A stretch of 64,000 nucleotides of DNA. Origin: Odiellus spinosus. Its lineage: Eukaryota > Arthropoda > Arachnida > Opiliones > Phalangiidae. Numbering within the stretch: position 1 is the first letter of the stretch; every line of letters begins with the position of its first letter. Position numbers and translations under genes: made by a program. The notes beneath the pieces are model-generated. The model made no database searches. It saw only the letters and a program-made list of their open reading frames with translations, and was not told the origin of the DNA. Shown in pieces: positions 1 through 10,644 of this stretch. The stretch spans positions 11,996,601-12,060,600 of the forward strand of contig OY987237.1 of NCBI GenBank assembly GCA_963920705.1, given 5' to 3'.

Positions 1-144
1 ACCCGAATGTAATATTACAGGCCGGCAAGGCAATCTTTAATACACTTTGTAGCTCAACCCCGGTCAAAGGTCGCCTTCAGATTGCATTTCGAATAAGGCA
101 TCGTATTTCTACTTCCTGGTAGAAGCAATTTCTTTTTTGGGTTG

Positions 145-1010
145 AAAGAACAACAGCAACTCCCCATAAGAGTCTGGGTCCACGTAATGTTAAAAATTTT
201 CGTCTCTTTTATGATAAATTCGAATTATATTATTAAAATAGGGTAGTTGGGGGATAATTTAAAGCTAAAATTCGAGCGCACAACTGTAAATTTTGGGAAT
301 TACAACGAATGGAAGGTTTCTTCCATAATGTAAAGAATAGGAAGAATCTATGACTTCCGTGCCGGATATGAAAGCCTTCCCCCACACGAAAATCTTGAAC
401 GGTTATTATTTTAGATTCATAATTATGTTAGGAAAATATTAGGAAAGAATTATTTTGTAACTGCCACGGGTATAGTGCTGGCGGCAAAATGAAATTCGTA
501 TTTTTTTGGTCTACTATGCCTCGAAATCCTCGAAAACGCCTGTAGAAGTGTTCCACTTGTCAAGCATTCATGCAGTAGGCTTTTGCTAGCTTTACAGGGG
601 CCGTGCAAAGACTATATAGCTTACTTGAATAGTCTTTGGTGTATAAGAAACTCGAAAAATAAATAGAGAAATCATACCAATTAGAAGATACTGGAGTAGT
701 ATCTTTAATTTTTATTTCATATTAAACAAAACACACTTGTATAAAACGGACAAATTATTCATTTAACGCTAAGGTTTTCTACGTTTAACGTATGTCTGGT
801 AGTTCAAGCTCAGTGGCATCTTCACACACTACACGCAATTTTGACTGGTACCAACTGCCTCGATCTTCATGGCGACGATAACCAAGATACCAGATTACGC
901 TGCTAACGTGAACACAAGTACCTATCGTCAAACTACCACCTTTGCAATTGCAATACCAGCCTTTAATGGCATTTGCACCTGTCCCGTTCGGTACATAACG
1001 AATTAGAGCT
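145..1010 (-). repeat. Left 866-bp inverted arm of the transposon
   Basis: This is the reverse complement of 2557-3422. Read on the minus strand it starts inside the SWIM-domain coding region, passes the stop codon near 792, and continues through about 640 bp of non-coding DNA to the element end. The few differences from the other arm (for example near 350 and near 495) suggest the inverted duplication is recent. Confidence 0.9.
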
Positions 1011-1635
1011 CCCGATGAATAAATATGGCTCTTTCCACAAATATACTTGTTCTCACTTCGGCTTTTACCCTGGTTCGTGTACTAACACCGCAAATGAAGC
1101 AAGTCTTTGGCAGGGGCCGAACACAACTGTGCTTTATGGCAATAGTGTTTGATGACGTACGCTTTCATGGTAATTGCGACGTTGATGGCTGAGGTATTGG
1201 TGACGGTGATGGATTAGATACTGTGGACTTTGTTGGTTCAGGTACTGTGGACGTTGATGGCTCAGGTACTGTTGACGTTGATGGATTAGATACTTGCGTC
1301 ATTTGTCTTCGTTTTTGTGGTGGAGACGATGACGTTGAAGAGCCATGATCACTACTGAAGGACGATTTGCTAGCATTTAAGAACGTTTGAAACTTTCGTG
1401 ACAGACCCGAGCACTTTAAACAAATCTTCGTTGTTTTGCTATTAATTACAAGTGGTAATAACCCTTCACTAAAACGAAGAAAACGAGCAAAGCCAGCCTT
1501 TACGTGAGTGCCTATACCTCTACTTGTACTATTGGTAACTTTCCGATTGCACGCGTAACATGTATTTGGAGCCATCTCCAAATTCCAAGTGACTCTCACA
1601 TTGATGTTATTGATAAGGAAAGTTCTTAAGATCAT
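1011..1635 (-). pseudogene. Inverted N-terminal fragment of the transposase
   Basis: The minus-strand frame from 1635 to 1165 encodes a Cys-rich segment with a CYAC pair and an ICLKC pair, followed by a low-complexity stretch of Ser/Thr/Pro repeats (STVPEP, PSTS). A likely start is the Met of MAPNTCYAC. Below 1165 another Cys pair appears (CFICGVSTRTR, near 1100) in a different frame, so at least one frame break lies between. Paired CxxC fingers before the catalytic core are typical of animal DDE_Tnp_4-like transposases, so this is probably the missing N terminus of the gene at 1665-2782. It points the wrong way for that gene and runs directly into the SWIM end carried by the left arm. It could instead be a separate divergent gene of the element. 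Confidence 0.6.
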
Positions 1636-1664
1636 GGTTCAAACCAGATATTACAATTTTTTTA

Positions 1665-2782
1665 ATGTTTATAAAAACAGGTTTAATTATTTTTCGCCAA
1701 CCTGGCTGGCAAAAAATATTAAAGACGTCTTTAATATATGTAGATGGCACCTATATCAAGGTTGGAAGATCCAAGGACTATACCGTTCTTCACAAATCCT
1801 TCTGTGTGCACAAAGGCCAGCATATCCTCAAGCCAATGTTAATGGTAACAACTACGGGTTACATAATAGATATAATCGGACCCTACTTTGCTAATGGCCG
1901 CAATAACGACGCGCGCATTTTAAACCATTCTATCAAAAAGAGAGAAGAACTCCAGTCTTTCTTTCAAGTTGGTGACGTTGTACTGGCAGACCGCGGTTTT
2001 CGAGACTCCAACAGCGTACTGACTGAACTGGGTGTGGATCTACAAATGCCTTCGTTCTTGTCTAAAGGCGAGAAGCAAGTAAACACGCAAGAAGTTAATC
2101 GTTCCCGACAAGTAACGTACTTCAGGTGGCCGGTTGAAGTTAGAAATGGGCATTTGCAGACGGTGTATCGTTTTTTCAAAACCGTATACCTGTGCATATG
2201 TTACCATTAGTTCCGGAACTTCTTCAAATTGCTGCTGCGCTGTTGAACGCCTACCACCCGGAGTTACATCTTAAAGGTTCCTGGGAAGACTCCGTCGAAA
2301 AAATGCTGGCAGTCTCTACGAAAGAAAATCCTCAATGGCAACGAATTGAGGATAGTGAATTTCAAGACTTCCCTGTACTTCGTGAAAGTGATGTACGTGA
2401 GGTGGTAATGAGCGACTTTAAAACGAAACGCGCTGAATCTTATGTGGCGTTGACTATAGAGAAATCCGGCTCTTTCAGCGTCGAAGTGTCCAAAGTTGAA
2501 CATGACTTAATTCGTATACGCGTGCCTGGTCAATTTTCCACCTCAGCTGTTCACCAAGCTCTAATTCGTTATGTACCGAATGGGACAGGTGCAAATGCCA
2601 TTAAAGGCTGGTATTGCAATTGCAAAGGTGGTAGTTTGACGATAGGTACTTGTGTTCACGTTAGCAGCGTAATCTGGTATCTTGGTTATCGTCGCCATGA
2701 AGATCGAGGCAGTTGGTACCAGTCAAAATTGCGTGTAGTGTGTGAAGATGCCACTGAGCTTGAACTACCAGACATACGTTAA
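1665..2782 (+). pseudogene. DDE-superfamily transposase with C-terminal SWIM finger, frameshifted
   Basis: The first frame (1665-2210) has the DDE core: VDGTY (D27), VLADRGFRD (D109) and RWPVEVRNGH (E158), the spacing and motifs of the DDE_Tnp_4 fold. The reading frame then shifts by one base in or next to the short A run at 2178-2181. The second frame (2192-2782) continues with a helical LVPELLQIAAALLNAY stretch and ends in a SWIM zinc finger of pattern CxC-x9-CxH (C142, C144, C154, H156 of that frame). The catalytic triad is intact, but the N-terminal zinc-binding part is absent on this strand, so the copy is unlikely to be active as it stands. The coding end overlaps the right inverted arm. 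The family assignment rests on motifs only. Confidence 0.75.
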
Positions 2783-3422
2783 ACGTAGAAAACCTTAGCG
2801 TTAAATGAATAATTTGTCCGTTTTATACAAGTGTGTTTTGTTTAATATGAAATAAAAATTAAAGATACTACTCCAGTATCTTCTAATTGGTATGATTTCT
2901 CTATTTATTTTTCGAGTTTCTTATACACCAAAGACTATTCAAGTAAGCTATATAGTCTTTGCACGGCCCCTGTAAAGCTAGCAAAAGCCTACTGCATGAA
3001 TGCTTGACAAGTGGAACACTTCTACAGGCGTTTTCGAGGATTTCGAGGCATAGTAGACCAAAAATATACGAATTTCATTTTGCCGCCAGCACTATACCCG
3101 TGGCAGTTACAAAATAATTCTTTCCTAATATTTTCCTAACATAATTATGAATCTAAAATAATAACCGTTCAAGATTTTCGTGTGGGGGAAGGCTTTCATA
3201 TCCGGCACGGAAGTCATTGATTCTTCCTATTCTTTACATTATGGAAGAAACCTTCCATTCGTTGTAATTCCCAAAATTTACAGTTGTGAGCTCGAATTTT
3301 AGCTTTAAATTATCCCCCAACTACCCTATTTTAATAATATAATACGAATTTATCATAAAAGAGACGAAAATTTTTAACATTACGTGGACCCAGACTCTTA
3401 TGGGGAGTTGCTGTTGTTCTTT
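2557..3422 (+). repeat. Right 866-bp inverted arm of the transposon
   Basis: This is the mirror of 145-1010. It starts inside the SWIM-domain coding region, includes its stop codon (2780-2782), and ends in GGGAGTTGCTGTTGTTCTTT at the element boundary. Confidence 0.9.
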
Positions 3423-3943
3423 AAGTTTTTTATTATCGTTAAAATGCTTATGAAGGTAACTTGCATTATGACAAAGATTAGTTTTTAAATTTGATATATA
3501 AAGTTAATAACCTTAACGACGAGTTCCAAGTTTCCATTGGCTCGCGTAATTCAAAAGTAGTCGGATAATTTCTATTGGCTAGCTATTCGAGTAACGTACC
3601 CTAATTTAAAATTCCGCTATAATAAATTATTGTTATTGAATCCCAGTGTTGGAGGGCCTAGTGTTGGATTATAAACAATGCATGGGTATAATTAATCACG
3701 CCTAAACCCACTAAAATTAGACCAATTTTACGAATTGGCATTAACTATAGTTGACATAAAATAAGGGAAATTACCAACTGGAATTCGATCTTCGATAAAA
3801 ACTAATTTAATACACGTCGTTTAAAGTTTTAATTATAGTAATGGAAGAACTAAAAGTATTAGAGTTCAGATTTAACTATTAGTATATTTAATTTCCATTG
3901 GTTGTTGTTTTAACCAATGGTTTATAGTCTTTCTATAAGAAAT

Positions 3944-4285
3944 TTAAAGGGAGGTATTTTTTGGACACGTTTTTGGTGTTTCAATAAATTTCTGAAGTTT
4001 GGTAAAGTTTGAAAAAAAAAAGTAAAAATAAATTCGGACCAATCATATTGTTATTAACATGCAAAGAATAAGCCGGTGTTTGATGATTAACACCTTGGGC
4101 CCATTATCTTTATTTGAAGACATTACAAGCGCTGTTGAAGGCTGAAATATAATTGGCCCGAATTTATATTTATTTTTTCAAATTTTAATAAAATCCAGAA
4201 ATTAATTTAAAGACAAAAAACGTGTCTCAAAATCGAATACGTTTTTCAAAAGATGTTCCATTTTTAGCTCCAAGTTTCCCTTTAA
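3944..4285. mobile_element. TTAA-bounded MITE with TTAAAGGGA ends (family I, copy 1)
   Basis: Both ends read TTAAAGGGA inward. Long imperfect inverted arms (GGACACGTTTTTGGTGTTTC on the left, its mirror near 4195-4235) flank a centre with a second inverted pair around GGACCAATCATATTG. Related copies lie at about 41835-42197 and 58730-59112. The small open frame at 4222-4407 falls mostly inside this repeat and is not a gene. Confidence 0.65.
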
Positions 4286-4734
4286 GAAAAATTAAATTAA
4301 CTGCTGATTTAATCTTATTGTTATATGGTGTTGATAGTAAAACGAAAAATTTGACCACGGAGAGTATCAACCTGACCTTATTTGAAATTTTCACACGACC
4401 TTACTAAAAATAATCATGTTTTATCGAACTACAAATCAATATAAAACACCTTAAAAGCGCGTCAACTTTTCAGGAAAATGATACGAATTAAATAGCGAAC
4501 ATAAAATTGAATTGGAGGATTTGAAACTAGGTTATAGGAATCAAATTTATTCGAATAATACCTCAATAATTTCAATTTCCTTTTCTACACCAATGAAACG
4601 GAATAAATACAGTCTATCTTTATCCTGGTCAGTTTTTAAAGTAAATTTGTCACCAATTATTTATTCGGATTATATTTAATTTTAAGTTTAATTTTATACC
4701 CCTGAGTTGTGTTCTTAAAAAACAGTTTTGGACC
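4286..4734. other. AT-rich gap, nothing recognised
   Basis: Unique-looking AT-rich DNA between the MITE and the tandem array. No coding, RNA or repeat signal was found. The same holds for 3423-3943. Confidence 0.5.
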
Positions 4735-7147
4735 TTTTGAAAACTTTTGGACCTTTTGAAAACTTTTGAAAACTTTTGAAAACTTTTGAAAACTTTTTGA
4801 AAACTTTTGAAAACTTTTGAAAACTTTTGAAAACTTTTTGAAAACTTTTGAAAACTTTTTGAAAACTTTTGAAAACTTTTTGAAAACTTTTGAAAACTTT
4901 TTGAAAACTTTTGAAAACTTTTTGAAAACTTTTGAAAACTTTTGAAAACTTTTGAAAACTTTTTGAAAACTTTTGAAAACTTTTTGAAAACTTTTGAAAA
5001 CTTTTTGAAAACTTTTGAAAACTTTTTGAAAACTTTTGAAAACTTTTTGAAAACTTTTGAAAACTTTTTGAAAACTTTTGAAAACTTTTTGAAAACTTTT
5101 GAAAACTTTTTGAAAACTTTTGAAAACTTTTTGAAAACTTTTGAAAACTTTTGAAAACTTTTGAAAACTTTTTGAAAACTTTTGAAAACTTTTTGAAAAC
5201 TTTTGAAAACTTTTTGAAAACTTTTGAAAACTTTTTGAAAACTTTTGAAAACTGTTTGTAAACTTTTGAAAACTTTTTGAAAACTTTTGAAAACTTTTTG
5301 AAAACTTTTGAAAACTTTTTGAAAACTTTTGAAAACTTTTTGAAAACTTTTGAAAACTTTTTGAAAACTTTTGAAAACTTTTTGAAAACTTTTGAAAACT
5401 TTTTGAAAACTTTTGAAAACTTTTTGAAAACTTTTGAAAACTTTTCGAAAACTTTTGAAAACTTTTCGAAAACTTTTGAAAACTTTTCGAAAACTTTTGA
5501 AAACTTTTCGAAAACTTTTGAAAACTTTTCGAAAACTTTTGAAAACTTTTCGAAAACTTTTGAAAACTTTTCGAAAACTTTTGAAAACTTTTCGAAAACT
5601 TTTGAAAACTTTTCGAAAACTTTTGAAAACTTTTCGAAAACTTTTGAAAACTTTTCGAAAACTTTTGAAAACTTTTCGAAAACTTTTGAAAACTTTTCGA
5701 AAACTTTTGAAAACTTTTCGAAAACTTTTGAAAACTTTTTGAAAACTTTTGAAAACTTTTTGAAAACTTTTGAAAACTTTTTGAAAACTTTTGAAAACTT
5801 TTTGAAAACTTTTGAAAACTTTTTGAAAACTTTTGAAAACTTTTTGAAAACTTTTGAAAACTTTTTGAAAACTTTTGAAAACTTTTTGAAAACTTTTGAA
5901 AACTTTTTGAAAACTTTTGAAAACTTTTTGAAAACTTTTGAAAACTTTTTGAAAACTTTTGAAAACTTTTTGAAAACTTTTGAAAACTTTTTGAAAACTT
6001 TTGAAAACTTTTTGAAAACTTTTGAAAACTTTTTGAAAACTTTTGAAAACTTTTTGAAAACTTTTGAAAACTTTTTGAAAACTTTTTGAAAACTTTTGAA
6101 AACTTTTTGAAAACTTTTGAAAACTTTTTGAAAACTTTTGAAAACTTTTTGAAAACTTTTGAAAACTTTTTGAAAACTTTTGAAAACTTTTTGAAAACTT
6201 TTGAAAACTTTTTGAAAACTTTTGAAAACTTTTTGAAAACTTTTGAAAACTTTTTGAAAACTTTTGAAAACTTTTTGAAAACTTTTGAAAACTTTTTGAA
6301 AACTTTTGAAAACTTTTTGAAAACTTTTGAAAACTTTTTGAAAACTTTTGAAAACTTTTTGAAAACTTTTGAAAACTTTTTGAAAACTTTTGAAAACTTT
6401 TTGAAAACTTTTGAAAACTTTTGAAAACTTTTTGAAAACTTTTGAAAACTTTTTGAAAACTTTTGAAAACTTTTTGAAAACTTTTGAAAACTTTTGAAAA
6501 CTTTTGAAAACTTTTTGAAAACTTTTTGAAAACTTTTTGAAAACTTTTTGAAAACTTTTTGAAAACTTTTTGAAAACTTTTGAAAACTTTTTGAAAACTT
6601 TTGAAAACTTTTTGAAAACTTTTGAAAACTTTTGAAAACTTTTGAAAACTTTTGAAAACTTTTGAAAACTTTTGAAAACTTTTGAAAACTTTTGAAAACT
6701 TTTGAAAACTTTTGAAAACTTTTGAAAACTTTTGAAAACTTTTGAAAACTTTTGAAAACTTTTGAAAACTTTTGAAAACTTTTGAAAACTTTTGAAAACT
6801 TTTGAAAACTTTTGAAAACTTTTGAAAACTTTTGAAAACTTTTGAAAACTTTTGAAAACTTTTGAAAACTTTTGAAAACTTTTGAAAACTTTTGAAAACT
6901 TTTGAAAACTTTTGAAAACTTTTGAAAACTTTTGAAAACTTTTGAAAACTTTTGAAAACTTTTGAAAACTTTTGAAAACTTTTGAAAACTTTTGAAAACT
7001 TTTGAAAACTTTTGAAAACTTTTGAAAACTTTTGAAAACTTTTGAAAACTTTTTGAAAACTTTTTGAAAACTTTTTGAAAACTTTTTGAAAACTTTTTGG
7101 GACCTTTTTGGGACCTTTTTGAAAACTTTTGAACCTTTTTGAAAACG
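4735..7147. repeat. 2.4-kb minisatellite of a GAAAACTTTT decamer (10-, 11- and 21-bp forms)
   Basis: The basic unit is GAAAACTTTT, with or without one extra T. Blocks differ in register: alternating 10 and 11 bp (21-bp repeat) over roughly 4930-6420, with a sub-block at about 5440-5740 where the extra T is a C; 11-bp units at about 6515-6580 and 7050-7100; and about 43 pure 10-bp units at about 6620-7050. Both edges carry the same variant, GGACCTTTT or GGGACCTTTTT. The unit lengths average 10, 10.5 and 11 bp, close to one helix turn. No stop codon falls in several frames, so long meaningless open frames appear on both strands. Confidence 0.97.
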
Positions 7148-7920
7148 TCAAAAATTTATATTTTTTTCCAATATTTGTCGTAATTAACCATAATTTTCAT
7201 ACGAAAGGTATATGACTTTCTGGATTAAGTACTTTTACGAAAAAGACCGCGCGAAAACGACCTAATCACGTGGCTAAACGGGCGATAACTACGCAACCAT
7301 ATTGATGACATATTGCGGGGAACTTTTATTTAAAAAAAATGTCGAAAAAGTCGATTATAAAATATATTCTTAACGATCTTTCCATTTTGAATTCATGAAA
7401 ATTCCGGTGTGATAGCCTGACTTTAAGCCATCATTGGTCTAATTATAGTCTTTGAAAACGTTTCTCCTCTCTAGCGGGGCAGTTGACCTCAAAATAAATC
7501 AGTAAACAGAACCATGGGAACTAAAAATCGACTTTTAACTTGTTATAAGGTTCGATAAGATGTCTTTTAACACGTGTGATATAATATTATTAGTATAGGA
7601 AAAATTCAAGAAAAAAAATCTTTTAAGTAGATCATATTTGGAGAACGCCGAAATTTCCCACCAAACAAGCTTATAGGGTTTTCATTTTACGAGTAACTAG
7701 CCTTGAAAACTATCGAATTTCTTGATAATCGGGTCTAAATTTAGGTATATAGATGGTGAACGAGCTTATTATAGCCTTTTTCTCGGTATATACGCGACAG
7801 GTCAGCTGTAAATTTGAAGTTTAATTTACACTTAATTTTCCTCTCGCAAAACGATGCATAGTTTGTAAAGTTCATATTTCCAAGTTAATTAAATTTGTTG
7901 TTACCAAGTTTTTTCAACTC
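7148..7920. other. AT-rich gap, nothing recognised
   Basis: No gene, repeat family or structured element was recognised in this stretch. Confidence 0.5.
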
Positions 7921-8364
7921 TTAAAGGGAGAATACAACCTAAGAACAAGTGATTTTTATCGATTCCTTATTATTTAAATATGTATAATCCACTAATAGAA
8001 AAATTTACGAACAAATATTAAACTAGAAATAAATTTAAAACTTACCCGGAAAATAGACTTAGCGGGATTCATGGAGATTCTAATTTCCTCGCGTATAAGG
8101 TCTAGCGACCAATCGAACGCGATTGTAAGTCTCGTGGAGATCTCGCGTGAGCGACGGGCCTTTGCTCATTGGTCGCTAGACCGTACGCGTGGACAATTCA
8201 GCTGATCTCCTTGAATCTCGCTAAGCCTTTTTTCCGGGTAAGTTTTAAATTTATTTCTAGTTTAGTATTTGTTTAGTGAAGTTTTTATCGGTGGATTAGG
8301 CCTATTTAAACGATAAGGAATCGATAAAAAAATGACTTGTTATTAGGCTGCATTCTCCCTTTAA
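7921..8364. mobile_element. MITE with long inverted ends and TTAA target site (family A, full copy)
   Basis: TTAA stands at 7921-7924 and 8361-8364, and the ends read AGGGAGAAT inward. Inverted arms of about 150 bp contain AACTTACCCGGAAAATAGAC on the left and its mirror on the right. An inner inverted pair (GGTCTAGCGACCAAT and its mirror) flanks the centre. TTAA duplication is typical of piggyBac- and Kolobok-type elements; the superfamily is not resolved. Partial relatives lie at about 15480-15864 and 23740-24118. Confidence 0.85.
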
Positions 8365-8599
8365 GGAATATATTTAGTTTTTGTTACTATTAAAACCGAT
8401 ATTCAAAATTTGACACCTCGATCTTGGCTGAATTGTTTTTAAAGTGTGGCTGTCACGACATCGGTAAAATTTGCAATTTCTAAAATACTCGCAATTTTTG
8501 TTAATAAATCGGAATTCTAATTTCCTCGCAAAGATCATCCCGTTTACATCACGCAATCAATGGATCTTGAATCATTTTAATAATTTGACTTGCCCTGAC

Positions 8600-8881
8600 C
8601 AAGGAGGATTAGACAAGGAGAAGAAATGTGGGGACGGCGCGGTTCCTACTGCGTCGGCCTAAACTCCCACTCTGGGAGAACGGGGGTAGAGACGTTTCGT
8701 GGTAAAATGTTGTCGCGTGGGTAAAACGAATCCTTTATGAGACGCGCTAGCTAGCGACCACGTGACAACAGTTTACCTCGAGAATTTCCTATCCCCCCCT
8801 TTCCACCCGAGTGGGAGGTTGGCTCTTCTCTCTCTAACTCAACGCAGCCCCACATTTCCTCTCCTTGTCTAATCCTCCTTG
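8600..8881. mobile_element. 282-bp MITE with 7-bp target duplication (family B, copy 1)
   Basis: The ends read CAAGGAGGATTAGACAAGGA and its mirror. The flanks carry an exact 7-bp duplication, CCCTGAC (8593-8599 and 8882-8888). A second copy in opposite orientation sits in an HMCES intron at 57850-58141. There is no coding capacity. Confidence 0.88.
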
Positions 8882-8888
8882 CCCTGAC

Positions 8889-9663
8889 AGAACGATTTAC
8901 ACGAGATTGATCACAAAAAAAACAGAAAAAAAAACAAGTCTGCATTTGAATCGTTCAACTTTTAAAAGCTAAACGTCAACACACTTTTGACATTCAAATT
9001 GCTTTGGCGAAAACGTGACCCCAATGACCCCTGGTGCCGTAGTAAAACAAATCCAACATCGGAGAAGCAATTATACTCTGGTTTTTTTTTAAATAGTTAC
9101 GAAGTTACTGAACCTGTTTCGGGTGGAGTTGAAATTTTCTTTAATTATCTGAATAGAAATTACCGTTAAATCTGGAAGAAAAACTCCCGCTGAGAAAATG
9201 TTTGGAAAGCGAAAAAATATAAGCTACTTTTTCCTGGTTTTATTGGGCAAAATCACAGCGGTGGTGGCGATTCGTCTCCGAAATAATTCAAAGTTATCGT
9301 ATCAAAAAAAGGTTTTGCCGTTAGATTTTCCTCACGTTGTTAACAAAATCAGTTTTTGATAAGCGTATGAAATTGAAAATTGGTATTTTTCCTCTATTTC
9401 AAGTGGTACTGTCGCCATATTTTTCGAAAGTTATGTATATATTAACTTTTCCATATTATTAATAACCCCCATCCTCGAGATTTGTTCACGGGCCATCTCA
9501 TATGTATTCCCCAAACTTCTCCCTCACGACGCTATGTCGTCTGCTGACCGCAGCTATTTATGTCACTAGGAAATGATACTTCCGGTTTACCTAAGTCTCA
9601 AAAATCTATTTGATTTGAGGTCAACTTTTAACCTATTTGAATATAGGTGGCGGGATCAGTAAG
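8889..9663. other. Gap with no recognised feature
   Basis: Short open frames here (for example 8987-9169) have no recognisable family content. Nothing else was found. Confidence 0.45.
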
Positions 9664-9764
9664 TGATTTTGCAGACGCGTCTCTCCCGTTATCGTGTCAA
9701 CCCGAGGTAGATGTTACTATATCGTTTTGCCATGGTAACGGGAGATGCGTGTCCACAAAATCTT
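9664..9764. repeat. Hairpin-forming inverted repeat of about 100 bp
   Basis: GATTTTGCAGACGCGTCTCT at the left pairs with GGAGATGCGTGTCCACAAAATC (shown here only by its extent, 9743-9764) at the right. The stem is about 30 bp with a few mismatches and the loop about 40 nt. It could be a very small MITE or a structured RNA. Confidence 0.55.
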
Positions 9765-9836
9765 TAGTTAATAGCGCCTCTATAGTAGTAAATTAGCTTT
9801 GAATTTTTTTTTCGCGTGCTCTTGCTTCGATATAAT

Positions 9837-10173
9837 CAGAAGCCGATGAAACCCTCCTTTGAAGTCTATTACTCCAGGGTCTTGTCTACCCCTCTCTTTA
9901 TGGGTTATTCTCAAAAGGCGCGATCCGTACGCCTCCTAACGGTAGATGTTTTCGGAGCGGAAGCTCGTCGAGCGAATATCTCTAGCAGCCTTGGAGTTCG
10001 TCCAAAAAACGTCGTCGTTTGTGGAGAGAGAGAATTTCCAATTTTCCGTAGACAGGAGGGATGAAGTAGGACCCCTCCGATCTCGTAAAATTGGGAATTT
10101 TACCCATACAGAGAGGAGCGCTATATGGAGCATTGGAGTAGGAGACTTCAAAGGAGGGTTTCATCGGCTTCTG
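9837..10173. mobile_element. 337-bp MITE with 7-bp target duplication (family C, copy 1)
   Basis: The ends read CAGAAGCCGATGAAACCCTC and its mirror. ATATAAT is duplicated at 9830-9836 and 10174-10180. Copies at 12036-12372 and 43128-43464 have the same length. Short open frames inside it are shared by the copies only because they are the same repeat. Confidence 0.92.
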
Positions 10174-10644
10174 ATATAATATAGGTGTCGTTGCCCAAAG
10201 TTACGGAGTTAAATAAGACTTAACCTTTAAAAAAGAATGGCGTAGTAAACTGTATGAGAGTAAGAGGAATGAGGGTGGGGTAGGATACCGGGTGTACTGT
10301 AAGATTTGTAGTTTTGCTTCTGTCTGCGAATAGAATCTCTCGTTCCCGATTTTGCGCGTAACGCACCATGTGGTGAAGCTTGAGTGACGGACGCCTCGGA
10401 ATTCGCGAGTTCGCGACCTCCTTCTTTTGCCAACAACTTAACAGAAACTTCAACTAGATTCGCAGTGGGCTATATGCCATGTCCAGAAATAAATTAACTG
10501 TCCCAACGTATACCATTCGTATCTCTTCTTTCTCTCGAATATATATATTTTTAAACTCTCACGTAAAAAGTAAATATATACGTTTTGATGGTCTAGGTTA
10601 AATTCGACGTCAATACTGAGGATTTTTTTTATATATAATGACAA

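Larger units (their letters stand above)
145..3422. mobile_element. Rearranged DDE/SWIM DNA transposon with 866-bp inverted arms
   Basis: Two arms (145-1010 and 2557-3422, 866 bp each) are near-perfect inverted copies; they differ at only a few positions in the stretches compared by eye. The outer ends read AAAGAACAACAGCAACTCCC on each strand. The middle (1011-2556) carries transposase pieces in opposite orientations: an N-terminal zinc-binding part on the minus strand and a DDE catalytic part on the plus strand. Each arm contains the C-terminal SWIM finger end of the gene. The flanks give no clean target duplication; TGAA on the left faces TTAA on the right in the aligned orientation, so a decayed TTAA site is possible but weak. 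The element is probably non-autonomous, because no single strand carries a complete transposase. Confidence 0.85.

Noticed and set aside
4650-7151. 833-codon minus-strand open frame, and Lys/Thr/Phe-repeat frames on the plus strand
   Set aside because: All arise from the GAAAACTTTT array, whose unit has no stop codon in these frames. No non-repeat domain is present.
9816-10179. Open frames beginning MKPSFEVYYS, similar at 43137
   Set aside because: Similar because they lie in copies of the same 337-bp MITE; they are not conserved as protein.
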